Shown here: in pieces, positions 55,457 to 64,000 of the stretch
How the letters are laid out: each line of letters opens with the position of its first letter
Numbering within the stretch: position 1 is the stretch's first letter
Source of the DNA: Algicola sp.
GTDB taxonomy: Bacteria; Bacteroidota; Bacteroidia; Flavobacteriales; Flavobacteriaceae
NCBI GenBank assembly: GCA_018222915.1
Contig: JAAEZI010000006.1
Span: 1-64,000 of the forward strand
Direction: 5' to 3'
Length of the DNA: 64,000 bases
Notes under the pieces: generated by a model
Seen by the model: the letters and a program-made list of their open reading frames with translations, nothing else
What the model was told of the DNA's origin: nothing
Databases searched by the model: none
Position numbers and translations under genes: made by a program

Positions 55457-56878
55457 TTATTGGTTTAAAGCTAAGACACTTTCAATATCTTCAGTCATTT
55501 GCTCACTGAACAAATTAGCATTGGCTTTCATGATGTAGCCTTTTTTATCAACGATCATGACTTTATGCGACCTTGCTATAGCAAATAGACGAATGGCTTC
55601 TTTCGGATTTTTAAATATATATTCATTTTCCGTTGGAAATTTCAAAAGGCTCAAGGTTTTTTTCCAAGAATCTAAATCAAAATCATTGATATTAATGGCG
55701 ATAAACTCCATGTCTGGATATCTACTTTTTAAACTACGCATCATATAGTGGCTATTTCTATAATGCGCCTTAAAATTTGACGACCAGCAATACACAACGG
55801 TCGGTTTATTAATGACCGAGCGTAAATCCAATACATTGTTGTTCACATCTACAATTTTGGTATTCGGTAATAAATTTCCTGGATGTAGATTAATAGAGGC
55901 TTCTGCAATACTAGATAGATAAGATTTTCCTTGTTTATCTGTATTTTTTTCAAGAAAAGATTCTAAAATTTTCTCAGACTCTTCAGCATTCGTACTGTTA
56001 AAAATAAAATCTTTGGTGACTTGTGTTAATGCGAAATTCTTGATCAAATCATTGGAAATGGTACTGTCTATCAGTCTGAGTTTTTCCAAATTGTAGTCAA
56101 GAGAATGTCTGTCAAATGGCTGGTGAGAGCCATCCTGATAATATTTCCGAAGCGCCAAATTGCTAAAATGCCAGTAAATGAAGTTAGAATATACGGCAAG
56201 ACCGCTCAAATTCACATCATCATAATCTATATCTTTTCTAAAATCATAGAAGTTTTCTGGTAAGTCTTTAAAATGAATAAGTCTGTTGCTACCATAATAC
56301 CCAAACGGATACATTTCTTTGTAGGCATAATAATTATAGTCGATACTAGATTGCGCTACTTTTTGAAATAGTTTCGATGTTTTCTGTGTCGAGGTAAAAC
56401 GCTCTAAGTATTCTAATTTTTGTTGTCTGAGATCTTCAATAAACTTTTCAAAGGCTTCAGGCTCTAAATCGTGATGATTGATGATTTTTTTGTTTTCTAT
56501 CTCATCATTTAAAAACGATTTAATGATGTAATTGTTCTTTTTTGCACCTTCACCAGTATATACCAAAGATTCGTCAAAATCATTGGTATTCAACCTGAAG
56601 AGGATACTGTCATTGGGTTCTATTAAGATGGTTTGATACTCGCCACCATGCGTAAATTTATAAACACCAGCAGTTAAACCTTCAATTTTATGAAGAAACC
56701 GATTGTTTTCATCCAAATAAATGGTATCACGGTCGTTTTCTGTGGCATATAGAGTGATGTAATTATTATTCGGGTTAATAATTTCTCCTCCGAAATAAGC
56801 AATTTCGCCTTTATCAGACGTAGAATTACACCCTAAAAACAAAGAGGTTAGTAAACATGTAACAATGTATAGCTTCAT
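55457..56878 (-). CDS. Thioredoxin-like (TlpA-type) lipoprotein without CxxC
   Basis: 473-residue lipoprotein (lipobox LFLGCNST, Cys near residue 17). An N-terminal beta-rich domain and a helical middle are followed by a C-terminal thioredoxin fold of about 140 residues (LLPNTKIVDVNNNVLDLRSVINKPTVVYCWSSNF; EFIAININDFDLDSWKK; KVMIVDKKGYIMKANANLF). In active TlpA proteins the motif is WCxxC; here it reads CWSSN, so the redox pair is lost. It may be a binding or scaffold protein rather than an oxidoreductase. It shares its terminator region with fsa. Confidence 0.85.
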   Translation of the reverse strand: MKLYIVTCLLTSLFLGCNSTSDKGEIAYFGGEIINPNNNYITLYATENDRDTIYLDENNRFLHKIEGLTAGVYKFTHGGEYQTILIEPNDSILFRLNTNDFDESLVYTGEGAKKNNYIIKSFLNDEIENKKIINHHDLEPEAFEKFIEDLRQQKLEYLERFTSTQKTSKLFQKVAQSSIDYNYYAYKEMYPFGYYGSNRLIHFKDLPENFYDFRKDIDYDDVNLSGLAVYSNFIYWHFSNLALRKYYQDGSHQPFDRHSLDYNLEKLRLIDSTISNDLIKNFALTQVTKDFIFNSTNAEESEKILESFLEKNTDKQGKSYLSSIAEASINLHPGNLLPNTKIVDVNNNVLDLRSVINKPTVVYCWSSNFKAHYRNSHYMMRSLKSRYPDMEFIAININDFDLDSWKKTLSLLKFPTENEYIFKNPKEAIRLFAIARSHKVMIVDKKGYIMKANANLFSEQMTEDIESVLALNQ

Positions 56879-56909
56879 AGAGGTTTAAATCGTAGGTATA
56901 TGCTTCATA

Positions 56910-56917
56910 CAAAAATA
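56910..56917 (-). promoter_or_regulatory. -7 promoter box for the thioredoxin-like lipoprotein gene
   Basis: Minus strand TATTTTTG fits TAnnTTTG, 32 bases before the ATG at 56878. Confidence 0.45.
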
Positions 56918-57037
56918 GAGCTTGCAAATAGTAACTGTTGTTAATACGTTGTTAAATGTTGATTTTACTCTAGTTCTAGGATAATGAACTTAATAAAAAT
57001 AAAGACCTTATGCTTCTTACAAGTAAAGACTTTTTTC

Positions 57038-57045
57038 TACTTTTG
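57038..57045 (+). promoter_or_regulatory. -7 promoter box for the ABC-F gene
   Basis: TACTTTTG fits TAnnTTTG, 21 bases before ATG 57067. It lies inside the longer frame from ATG 57010, making that start unlikely. Confidence 0.6.
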
Positions 57046-57066
57046 CAAAAAATTAAAATAAAGACT

Positions 57067-58692
57067 ATGTTATCAGTTTCAAATCTTTCAGTTCAGTTTG
57101 GTAAAAGAGTCCTTTTTGATGAAGTAAATACCACTTTCAATAATGGAAATTGCTACGGAATCATTGGGGCAAACGGCGCAGGTAAGTCGACGTTTTTAAA
57201 GATTTTAGCAGGCAAACAAGACCCAACTTCAGGTCATGTGCATTTGGAGCCAGGAAAACGTATGTCTGTATTAGAGCAAAATCACAATCTATACGATGAG
57301 CATACCGTTTTGGAAACTGTCATTATGGGAAATAAACCATTGTTTAAACTGAAATCTGAGATTGATGCTTTGTATGCCGATTATACGGATGAAAATGCCG
57401 AAAAGATTGGAGAGCTTCAAGTGGAATTTGAGGAAATGAATGGCTGGAATGCCGATAGTGATGCGGCTGCTATGTTGTCGAATTTGGGAATCAAGGAAGA
57501 TTTTCATTACACGATGATGAGTGATTTGGACGGAAAACAAAAAGTAAGAGTCTTATTAGCTCAGGCGCTATTTGGAACACCAGATGTTTTAATCATGGAT
57601 GAGCCTACCAACGATTTGGATTATGAAACGATTTCATGGTTGGAAAATTTCTTAGCTAACTACGATAACTGTGTGATTGTGGTATCGCACGATAGACACT
57701 TTTTAGATGCCGTATGTACCCACATTTCAGATATTGATTTTGGGAAGATTAACCATTATTCAGGAAATTATACATTTTGGTATGAGTCGTCACAATTAGC
57801 CGCGAGACAACGTGCACAACAAAATAAAAAGGCTGAAGAAAAGAAAAAAGAATTAGAGGAATTTATCCGTCGTTTTTCTGCCAATGTGGCGAAATCCAAA
57901 CAGGCAACGAGTAGAAAGAAAATGATTGATAAACTTAATATTTCTGATATTAAACCATCTAGTAGACGCTATCCTGCCATTATCTTTGAGCGCGAGCGTG
58001 AGGCAGGAGATCAGATTTTGAATGTAGATGGTTTGGCTGCTTCTATCGATGGTGAAACACTATTTCAGAATATCGATATCAACTTAACAAAAGGAGATAA
58101 GGTGGTTGTATATTCTAAAGACTCGAGAGCTACAACGGCTTTTTATCAAATCATAAATGCAAAGGAAAAAGCAGATGCTGGTAAATTTGCTTGGGGAATC
58201 ACGACGTCTCAGTCATACTTACCGCTAGATAATAGTGAGTATTTTAATAATAAATTATCCTTAGTAGATTGGTTACGACAGTGGGCAACTACAGAAGAAG
58301 AACGTGAAGAAGTATATATTAGAGGTTTCTTGGGTAAAATGATTTTTAGTGGCGAGGAAGCTTTAAAAACGGCCGATGTCTTATCTGGTGGTGAAAAAGT
58401 GCGTTGTATGTTGAGTAGAATGATGATGGTAAGAGCAAATGTTCTTATGCTAGATGAACCGACCAACCACTTAGACTTAGAGAGTATTACCGCATTCAAT
58501 AACTCTTTGAAAAACTTCAAAGGTACCGTACTATTTACCACGCATGATCATGAATTCGCTCAGACTGTGGCTAATCGCGTGATTGAATTAACACCTAATG
58601 GTGTGATAGATCGTTATATGACGTTTGACGAATATATGAGTGATAAAAAAGTCAAAGAACTCCGTGACAAAATGTATGCAGTCACGGCCTAA
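57067..58692 (+). CDS. ABC-F family ATPase with one consensus and one degenerate ATP site
   Basis: 541-residue soluble protein with two ABC domains and no membrane helices, of the ribosome-associated ABC-F group. Domain 1: Walker A GANGAGKST, Walker B LIMDEPTNDLD, but the signature is DLDGKQ rather than LSGGQ. A linker (basic, helical, about 240-310: QQNKKAEEKKKELEEF) follows. Domain 2: the Walker A position reads YSKDSRATTAF, without GK[ST], while the signature LSGGEK and Walker B VLMLDEPTNHLD are intact. Start ATG 57067 is chosen because the promoter lies downstream of 57010. Likely acts in translation or antibiotic tolerance; the exact role is unknown. Confidence 0.95.
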   Translation: MLSVSNLSVQFGKRVLFDEVNTTFNNGNCYGIIGANGAGKSTFLKILAGKQDPTSGHVHLEPGKRMSVLEQNHNLYDEHTVLETVIMGNKPLFKLKSEIDALYADYTDENAEKIGELQVEFEEMNGWNADSDAAAMLSNLGIKEDFHYTMMSDLDGKQKVRVLLAQALFGTPDVLIMDEPTNDLDYETISWLENFLANYDNCVIVVSHDRHFLDAVCTHISDIDFGKINHYSGNYTFWYESSQLAARQRAQQNKKAEEKKKELEEFIRRFSANVAKSKQATSRKKMIDKLNISDIKPSSRRYPAIIFEREREAGDQILNVDGLAASIDGETLFQNIDINLTKGDKVVVYSKDSRATTAFYQIINAKEKADAGKFAWGITTSQSYLPLDNSEYFNNKLSLVDWLRQWATTEEEREEVYIRGFLGKMIFSGEEALKTADVLSGGEKVRCMLSRMMMVRANVLMLDEPTNHLDLESITAFNNSLKNFKGTVLFTTHDHEFAQTVANRVIELTPNGVIDRYMTFDEYMSDKKVKELRDKMYAVTA

Positions 58693-58701
58693 TGTTGACG
58701 T

Positions 58702-58956
58702 CTATAAGTCCTGATTCTCATTAGATTTTAATTCTTCATTGACACTGTTGATAACAAGGCGTGCTTGATCCAGCTCCTCGTTACTAACATACAATTCTTG
58801 GTACCCTTGTATAGAGGCTCCAAAACCGGCCAGTCTACCTGACTCAGATTCGTCTTTGATAACGGCATTAATACCAGCACTCTTTAATCTGTCTAAGGCT
58901 AGTTGTACTATGATAAAATTTCCTGAAAATATTTTGGTGTATGTGGAATCTGTCAT
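58702..58956 (-). CDS. DUF2007-type small protein
   Basis: 84-residue protein of the DUF2007 (putative signal transducing) group. Core: YTKIFSGNFIIVQLALDRLKSAGINAVIKDESES, then GFGASIQGYQELYVSNEELDQARLVINSV. An ATG 39 bases upstream (58995) would add a charged extension (MKEKQTYNKNTSI); I prefer 58956 because related proteins begin near the YxKIFSG strand. Function unknown. It ends nine bases from the convergent ABC-F stop. Confidence 0.8.
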   Translation of the reverse strand: MTDSTYTKIFSGNFIIVQLALDRLKSAGINAVIKDESESGRLAGFGASIQGYQELYVSNEELDQARLVINSVNEELKSNENQDL

Positions 58957-59108
58957 GATGCTTGTGTTTTTATTATAAGTCTGTTTTTCCTTCATTAAGT
59001 TACAACAAAAAACGGTTTTCGAAAAGAAAAATCAATTATTAAAAAACCCAATAGCTTGTTATTTCGTTTGTATGGATAGAAACAATTATTAATTAAAACT
59101 AAAAAATT

Positions 59109-59687
59109 ATGAAAACTAAAAATTTATTAGGGATGCTGTTCATCACAATGAGTATGATCACATTTCAAAATGCATTCTCACAAAGTAAGATGATGAAAGA
59201 AGAAACTAAAATGGTAGGTGGTGCCGAGATGTATCCGAGTAAAAACATTGTTGAAAATGCTGTGAATTCAAAAGACCATACGACTTTAGTAGCAGCTGTG
59301 AAAGCAGCAGATTTGGTGGAAGTATTAATCAGTGATGGACCATTTACTGTATTTGCACCTACGAATACCGCATTTGACAAATTACCAGAAGGGACTGTGG
59401 CAAGTTTATTGAAGAAGGAGAATCAAGCTATGTTACAAACCGTATTGAAATATCACGTGGTAGCTGGCAAATGGGATGCTAAATCAATTTCGAAACTTAT
59501 CAAAAAAGGTAAAGGTAAAGCAACAGTTGAAACTGTAAGTGGTGGCATGTTAACGATATGGACTAAAGACAATGCCGTATATATTACAGATGAACAAGGG
59601 AATTCAGCCATGGTGACTATCGCAGATGTTCATCAGTCGAATGGTGTGATCCATGTGATTGATACCGTTTTGTTACCTAAATCCTAA
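59109..59687 (+). CDS. Exported fasciclin (FAS1) domain protein
   Basis: 192-residue protein with a signal peptide (ending near AFSQS) and one FAS1 domain: NIVENAVNSKDHTTLVAAVKAADL, the first conserved block VFAPTNTAFDKLP, KYHVVAGKWDAK, and the second block VHQSNGVIHVIDTVLLP. FAS1 domains mediate adhesion in many organisms; bacterial single-domain forms are of unclear role. No lipobox or sorting domain is seen, so it is probably periplasmic or released. No obvious promoter box is near the start. Confidence 0.93.
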   Translation: MKTKNLLGMLFITMSMITFQNAFSQSKMMKEETKMVGGAEMYPSKNIVENAVNSKDHTTLVAAVKAADLVEVLISDGPFTVFAPTNTAFDKLPEGTVASLLKKENQAMLQTVLKYHVVAGKWDAKSISKLIKKGKGKATVETVSGGMLTIWTKDNAVYITDEQGNSAMVTIADVHQSNGVIHVIDTVLLPKS

Positions 59688-59764
59688 AAGTAGCACCTTG
59701 TAAATTTAATTTGACACAACGTTAAAGTTATTATAAAGACAATAAAAACTGTTTAACTTTTTAT

Positions 59765-59772
59765 TATATTTG
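59765..59772 (+). promoter_or_regulatory. -7 promoter box in the fasciclin-katG gap
   Basis: TATATTTG fits TAnnTTTG. No ORF follows before the terminator at 59832, so it may drive a small RNA. No clear -33 TTG. Confidence 0.45.
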
Positions 59773-59777
59773 TTAAA

Positions 59778-59863
59778 CAAATTAAGTAATTATCGCTAGA
59801 TAATATTTTGATTGATTTAGTTAGGTTGTTGAAAAGCCACATTCGGACGAGTGTGGCTTTTTT
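59778..59863 (+). ncRNA. Candidate small RNA of about 85 bases
   Basis: Starts about five bases after the TATATTTG box and ends in a 13-base hairpin with T run. It contains a six-base hairpin (ATTATC gcta GATAAT, 59789-59804) and a GGAC-looped terminal hairpin. No ORF is seen. It could also be the 3' end of the fasciclin mRNA. Confidence is low. Confidence 0.35.
59832..59863 (+). terminator. Terminator in the fasciclin-katG gap
   Basis: Stem AAAAGCCACA / TGTGGCTTTT extended by three more pairs around a GGAC loop, followed by a T run. It lies 145 bases after the fasciclin stop. Confidence 0.85.
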
Positions 59864-60051
59864 AATGCTTTAGAATTCATAATGCAGTTGAAACACGCAA
59901 AAGCTGCTGTATTCAAAAACAATATATAAGGGTAATTGGGTATAATTTTTATCTATTGTCATATAATTTATAAAAATGTCAATAAACTATGTATTGAATT
60001 GTGAATTCTCTAAATTTATGACACTGAAATAATCAAATTAATTAAAACTAA

Positions 60052-62289
<2,238 letters not shown>

Positions 62290-62305
62290 TTGTTAATTTA
62301 ATCAG

Positions 62306-62339
62306 AAAAGGAACGAGCCTATGGTGACGTTCCTTTTTG
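62306..62339 (+). terminator. Hairpin between katG and the ankyrin gene (possible partial terminator)
   Basis: Ten-base perfect stem (AAAAGGAACG / CGTTCCTTTT) with a 12-base loop and T run. It lies 17 bases after katG and just before the ankyrin ATG at 62357, so it may lower, rather than stop, downstream transcription. Confidence 0.75.
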
Positions 62340-62356
62340 TTTATAAAAATGTAAAT

Positions 62357-62824
62357 ATGAAAGATACGGAAGTGTTTTTTGAAGCAATACGTTCTGGTGA
62401 TTTGGATCGCGTGATGGCGCTTTTAAATATTAATCCTAAATTGGTAGATGCTAGAGATTCTAGAGGGTTTACACCGTTAATATTTGCAAGCTATTTTGAT
62501 AAGGAAACGGTTGTTAATATGCTGCTTGAACACAATGCGAAAATTGACGATGTGGATGCCTCAGGCAATACCGCTTTGTCTGGTCTTTGTTTTAAAGGTA
62601 ATTTGAGTCTTGTAAATAAATTCGTTCATTCAGGTGCCAATTTAAATACGCAAAACCACGTAGGAACAACACCTCTGATGTTTGCTGCAACTTATGGGAA
62701 AGAGGATATTGTAAAGTTATTACTGGAGCATGGTGCTGATACATCTATTAAAGATCAGCACGGTAAAACGGCCGCTGATTATGCACAAGAAAAAGCGTTT
62801 GAAAGTATCGTAAAAGTCCTATAG
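62357..62824 (+). CDS. Ankyrin-repeat protein paired with katG
   Basis: 155-residue cytoplasmic protein with about four ankyrin repeats (GFTPLIFASYFDKETVVNMLLEHNAKIDD; GNTALSGLCFKGNLSLVNKFVHSGANLN; GTTPLMFAATYGKEDIVKLLLEHGADTS; GKTAADYAQEKAF). An upstream ATG at 62321 sits inside the hairpin and adds a strange hydrophobic extension, so ATG 62357 is chosen. Small ankyrin proteins encoded next to catalases are known, for example AnkB with KatB in Pseudomonas, where it supports catalase activity; a similar helper role for KatG is a reasonable inference. Confidence 0.9.
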   Translation: MKDTEVFFEAIRSGDLDRVMALLNINPKLVDARDSRGFTPLIFASYFDKETVVNMLLEHNAKIDDVDASGNTALSGLCFKGNLSLVNKFVHSGANLNTQNHVGTTPLMFAATYGKEDIVKLLLEHGADTSIKDQHGKTAADYAQEKAFESIVKVL

Positions 62825-62844
62825 ACGTCTCAATGTTATTAAAA

Positions 62845-62880
62845 AAAAAGTCACATAACTAACTGGTTATGTGACTTTTT
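62845..62880. terminator. Bidirectional terminator between the ankyrin and DUF6952 genes
   Basis: A 15-base perfect stem (AAAAAGTCACATAAC / GTTATGTGACTTTTT) with a six-base loop, with A and T runs on both sides. It serves both convergent operons. Confidence 0.92.
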
Positions 62881-62897
62881 TATATGAATACACGCGT

Positions 62898-63155
62898 TTA
62901 TTTATCAATCGATCCTAATACACGTGACATAAAGGTGTTTAAGGCTTCCTTCTTAGGCGTCCCTTCTTTAACCATTTTGGTTACTTCTAAAGCACCATAC
63001 ATGTTGGAAATTAATTCACCGATGACGTCAAGCTCCTCGTCCTTAAGCGAAGATACCTCCGTAAGGTTTTCTAAAGTTTCAATAGCTTCAACAACATAGT
63101 CTTCATCATTGTCTTCTATAAACTGAGACAAATGTTTAATTACTGGCAACTTCAT
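62898..63155 (-). CDS. DUF6952-type small protein
   Basis: 85-residue acidic, helical protein without signal peptide or cysteine: MKLPVIKHLSQFIEDNDEDYVVEAIETLENL, then DEELDVIGELISNMYGALEV and a short C-terminal helix. It matches the Flavobacteriia family I know as DUF6952. It overlaps the thioredoxin gene by 20 bases, so it is coupled to it. Function unknown; a role next to thioredoxin and peroxiredoxin in peroxide metabolism is inferred from this position. Confidence 0.85.
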   Translation of the reverse strand: MKLPVIKHLSQFIEDNDEDYVVEAIETLENLTEVSSLKDEELDVIGELISNMYGALEVTKMVKEGTPKKEALNTFMSRVLGSIDK

Positions 63156-63450
63156 CTACTAAACTTTTTAAAACATCAAACTTATTGGTTTGTGTTTGGT
63201 TAACAAAACTTCCCTGTTTGAACGTTGCAAACGTCGGCAAATTATCAACGGTTGCCAATTTTCTAGACTCAGGAAATTTCTCAGCGTCTGCCATCACGAA
63301 TGTCATATTTTCATTTTCAGAAGCCAATTTTTTAAATTTTGGTTTCATGATACGACAGTTACCACACCAAGTGGCTGAATATTGCACTACAACAGTGTCA
63401 TTATCTGCTATTACTTGTGATAAATTATCTTGATCTAATTCCTTCAACAT
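63136..63450 (-). CDS. Thioredoxin-family protein
   Basis: 104-residue cytoplasmic thioredoxin-fold protein with active site WCGNC (QYSATWCGNCRIMKP) near residues 29-34 and the cis-Pro segment NLPTFATFKQG. Compared with classical thioredoxin (WCGPC) the Pro is Asn. It is a likely reductant for the peroxiredoxin six bases upstream. The start overlaps nothing; its end overlaps the DUF6952 start by 20 bases. Confidence 0.95.
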   Translation of the reverse strand: MLKELDQDNLSQVIADNDTVVVQYSATWCGNCRIMKPKFKKLASENENMTFVMADAEKFPESRKLATVDNLPTFATFKQGSFVNQTQTNKFDVLKSLVDEVASN

Positions 63451-63456
63451 CGTGTT

Positions 63457-64000
63457 TTAGTTTAAGTGTGCTTTCAAATACTCAGCAGTTCCTTTAGCAT
63501 TCGCTTGCATCGCATCTTTTCCTTCTTCCCAGTTCGCTGGACAAACCTCTCCTTTTTCTTGAACATGTGTCAATGCATCGATAATTCTTAAGTACTCATT
63601 CACATTTCTTCCTAAAGGCATGTTATTGATACTTTCATGTTGAATGATCCCTTCTTCATCAATGATGTAGGTAGCTCTGTAAGTGACATTGTCACCTTCC
63701 ACAGTTAATAAACCTGTTTCTTCATTATAAGTTTCGTTGGTAATATCCAAGATACCTAAGGCAGATGCCAAGTTTCTGTTTGAATCTGCTAAAAGAGGAT
63801 AAGTTACACCTTCAATACCACCATGATCCTTAGCTGTACTAAGCCATGCAAAATGTACTTCAGCGGTATCACAAGACGCTCCGATAACGATGGTATTTCG
63901 TTTTTCAAACTCGCTCATTGCAGCCTGAAATGCATGCAATTCAGTTGGGCATACGAATGTAAAATCCTTTGGATACCAAAATAATACTACTTTTTTATTG
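63457..64000 (-). CDS. 2-Cys peroxiredoxin (AhpC/Prx type), N-terminus cut by window
   Basis: Reduces hydrogen peroxide and organic peroxides. The frame is open to the right edge of the window, and the real start lies beyond it. The peroxidatic Cys is in FVCPTE, encoded upstream of the first in-frame ATG (63939), and the resolving Cys is in EVCPANW near the C-terminus, so both are present. WYPKDFTFVCPTEL, IGASCDTAEVHFAWL and YPLLADSNRNLASALGIL are typical of the AhpC/Prx1 group. It probably heads the operon Prx-Trx-DUF6952, six bases before the thioredoxin gene. Confidence 0.95.
   Translation of the reverse strand, partial: NKKVVLFWYPKDFTFVCPTELHAFQAAMSEFEKRNTIVIGASCDTAEVHFAWLSTAKDHGGIEGVTYPLLADSNRNLASALGILDITNETYNEETGLLTVEGDNVTYRATYIIDEEGIIQHESINNMPLGRNVNEYLRIIDALTHVQEKGEVCPANWEEGKDAMQANAKGTAEYLKAHLN

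Overview
The window looks like a piece of a Flavobacteriaceae (Bacteroidota) chromosome. The evidence is low G+C, promoters of the TAnnTTTG type, almost no Shine-Dalgarno sequences, type IX secretion C-terminal sorting domains (PNP...G.Y...V.KR), a Bacteroidota-type omega subunit, DUF6913/DUF4835/DUF5686/DUF6503/DUF6952 proteins, and a bacillithiol-type YtxJ protein. Nearly all of it is coding. I see no insertion sequence, prophage, CRISPR array, tRNA or rRNA. The only structural RNA I recognise is a small SRP RNA. All family names come from reading the protein sequences by eye; no database was searched.

Layout. 1-5.5 kb: the 3' part of ligA, two related membrane proteins flanking a convergent DoxX gene, and a 5'-nucleotidase split into two genes. 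5.5-13 kb: a housekeeping run of DUF6913-dapA, then bamD-rpoZ-coaBC-DUF4835-recN, then fabI and a strong terminator. 13-19 kb: two secreted T9SS proteins, then a sulfotransferase divergent from a glycosyltransferase. 17.9-22.8 kb: glycosyltransferase-YbbR-coaE, then a sensor kinase and response regulator. 22.9-32.8 kb, minus strand: a cold-shock gene and a tightly packed run read as Gfo/Idh/MocA oxidoreductase - hydroxyacyl-CoA dehydrogenase - M23 peptidase - DUF1015 - YggS - exonuclease/GIY-YIG nuclease - DUF3857 - ion channel - miaA. 33-42.3 kb: pcm, DUF5686, smpB, DUF6503, a histidine phosphatase, deoC and clpB. 42.5-49.5 kb: an MBOAT/SGNH acyltransferase pair, ytxJ, a lipoprotein, fahA and glyA. 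49.6-55.4 kb: a beta-helix lipoprotein, a thioesterase, glutaminyl cyclase, SRP RNA, an SDR enzyme and a transaldolase-family aldolase. 55.5-64 kb: a thioredoxin-like lipoprotein, an ABC-F protein, DUF2007, a fasciclin protein, then katG-ankyrin facing peroxiredoxin-thioredoxin-DUF6952.

How they work together. The left half is cell maintenance: DNA ligation and repair, lysine and CoA biosynthesis, outer-membrane assembly and fatty acids. The right end is a peroxide-defence region in which katG/ankyrin and Prx/Trx/DUF6952 converge on one shared terminator. There is no obvious accessory or defence island.

The most interesting signals are about gene expression and degenerate enzymes. miaA and the exonuclease/GIY-YIG gene both lack a usual start codon and seem to begin at ATT. 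Several genes have a promoter core so close to the ATG that the mRNA would be leaderless or nearly so, using the SRP RNA promoter in the same window as a ruler. The ABC-F ATPase appears to have one good and one degenerate ATP site. A promoter-plus-terminator unit without an ORF, near 59.8 kb, may encode a small RNA.
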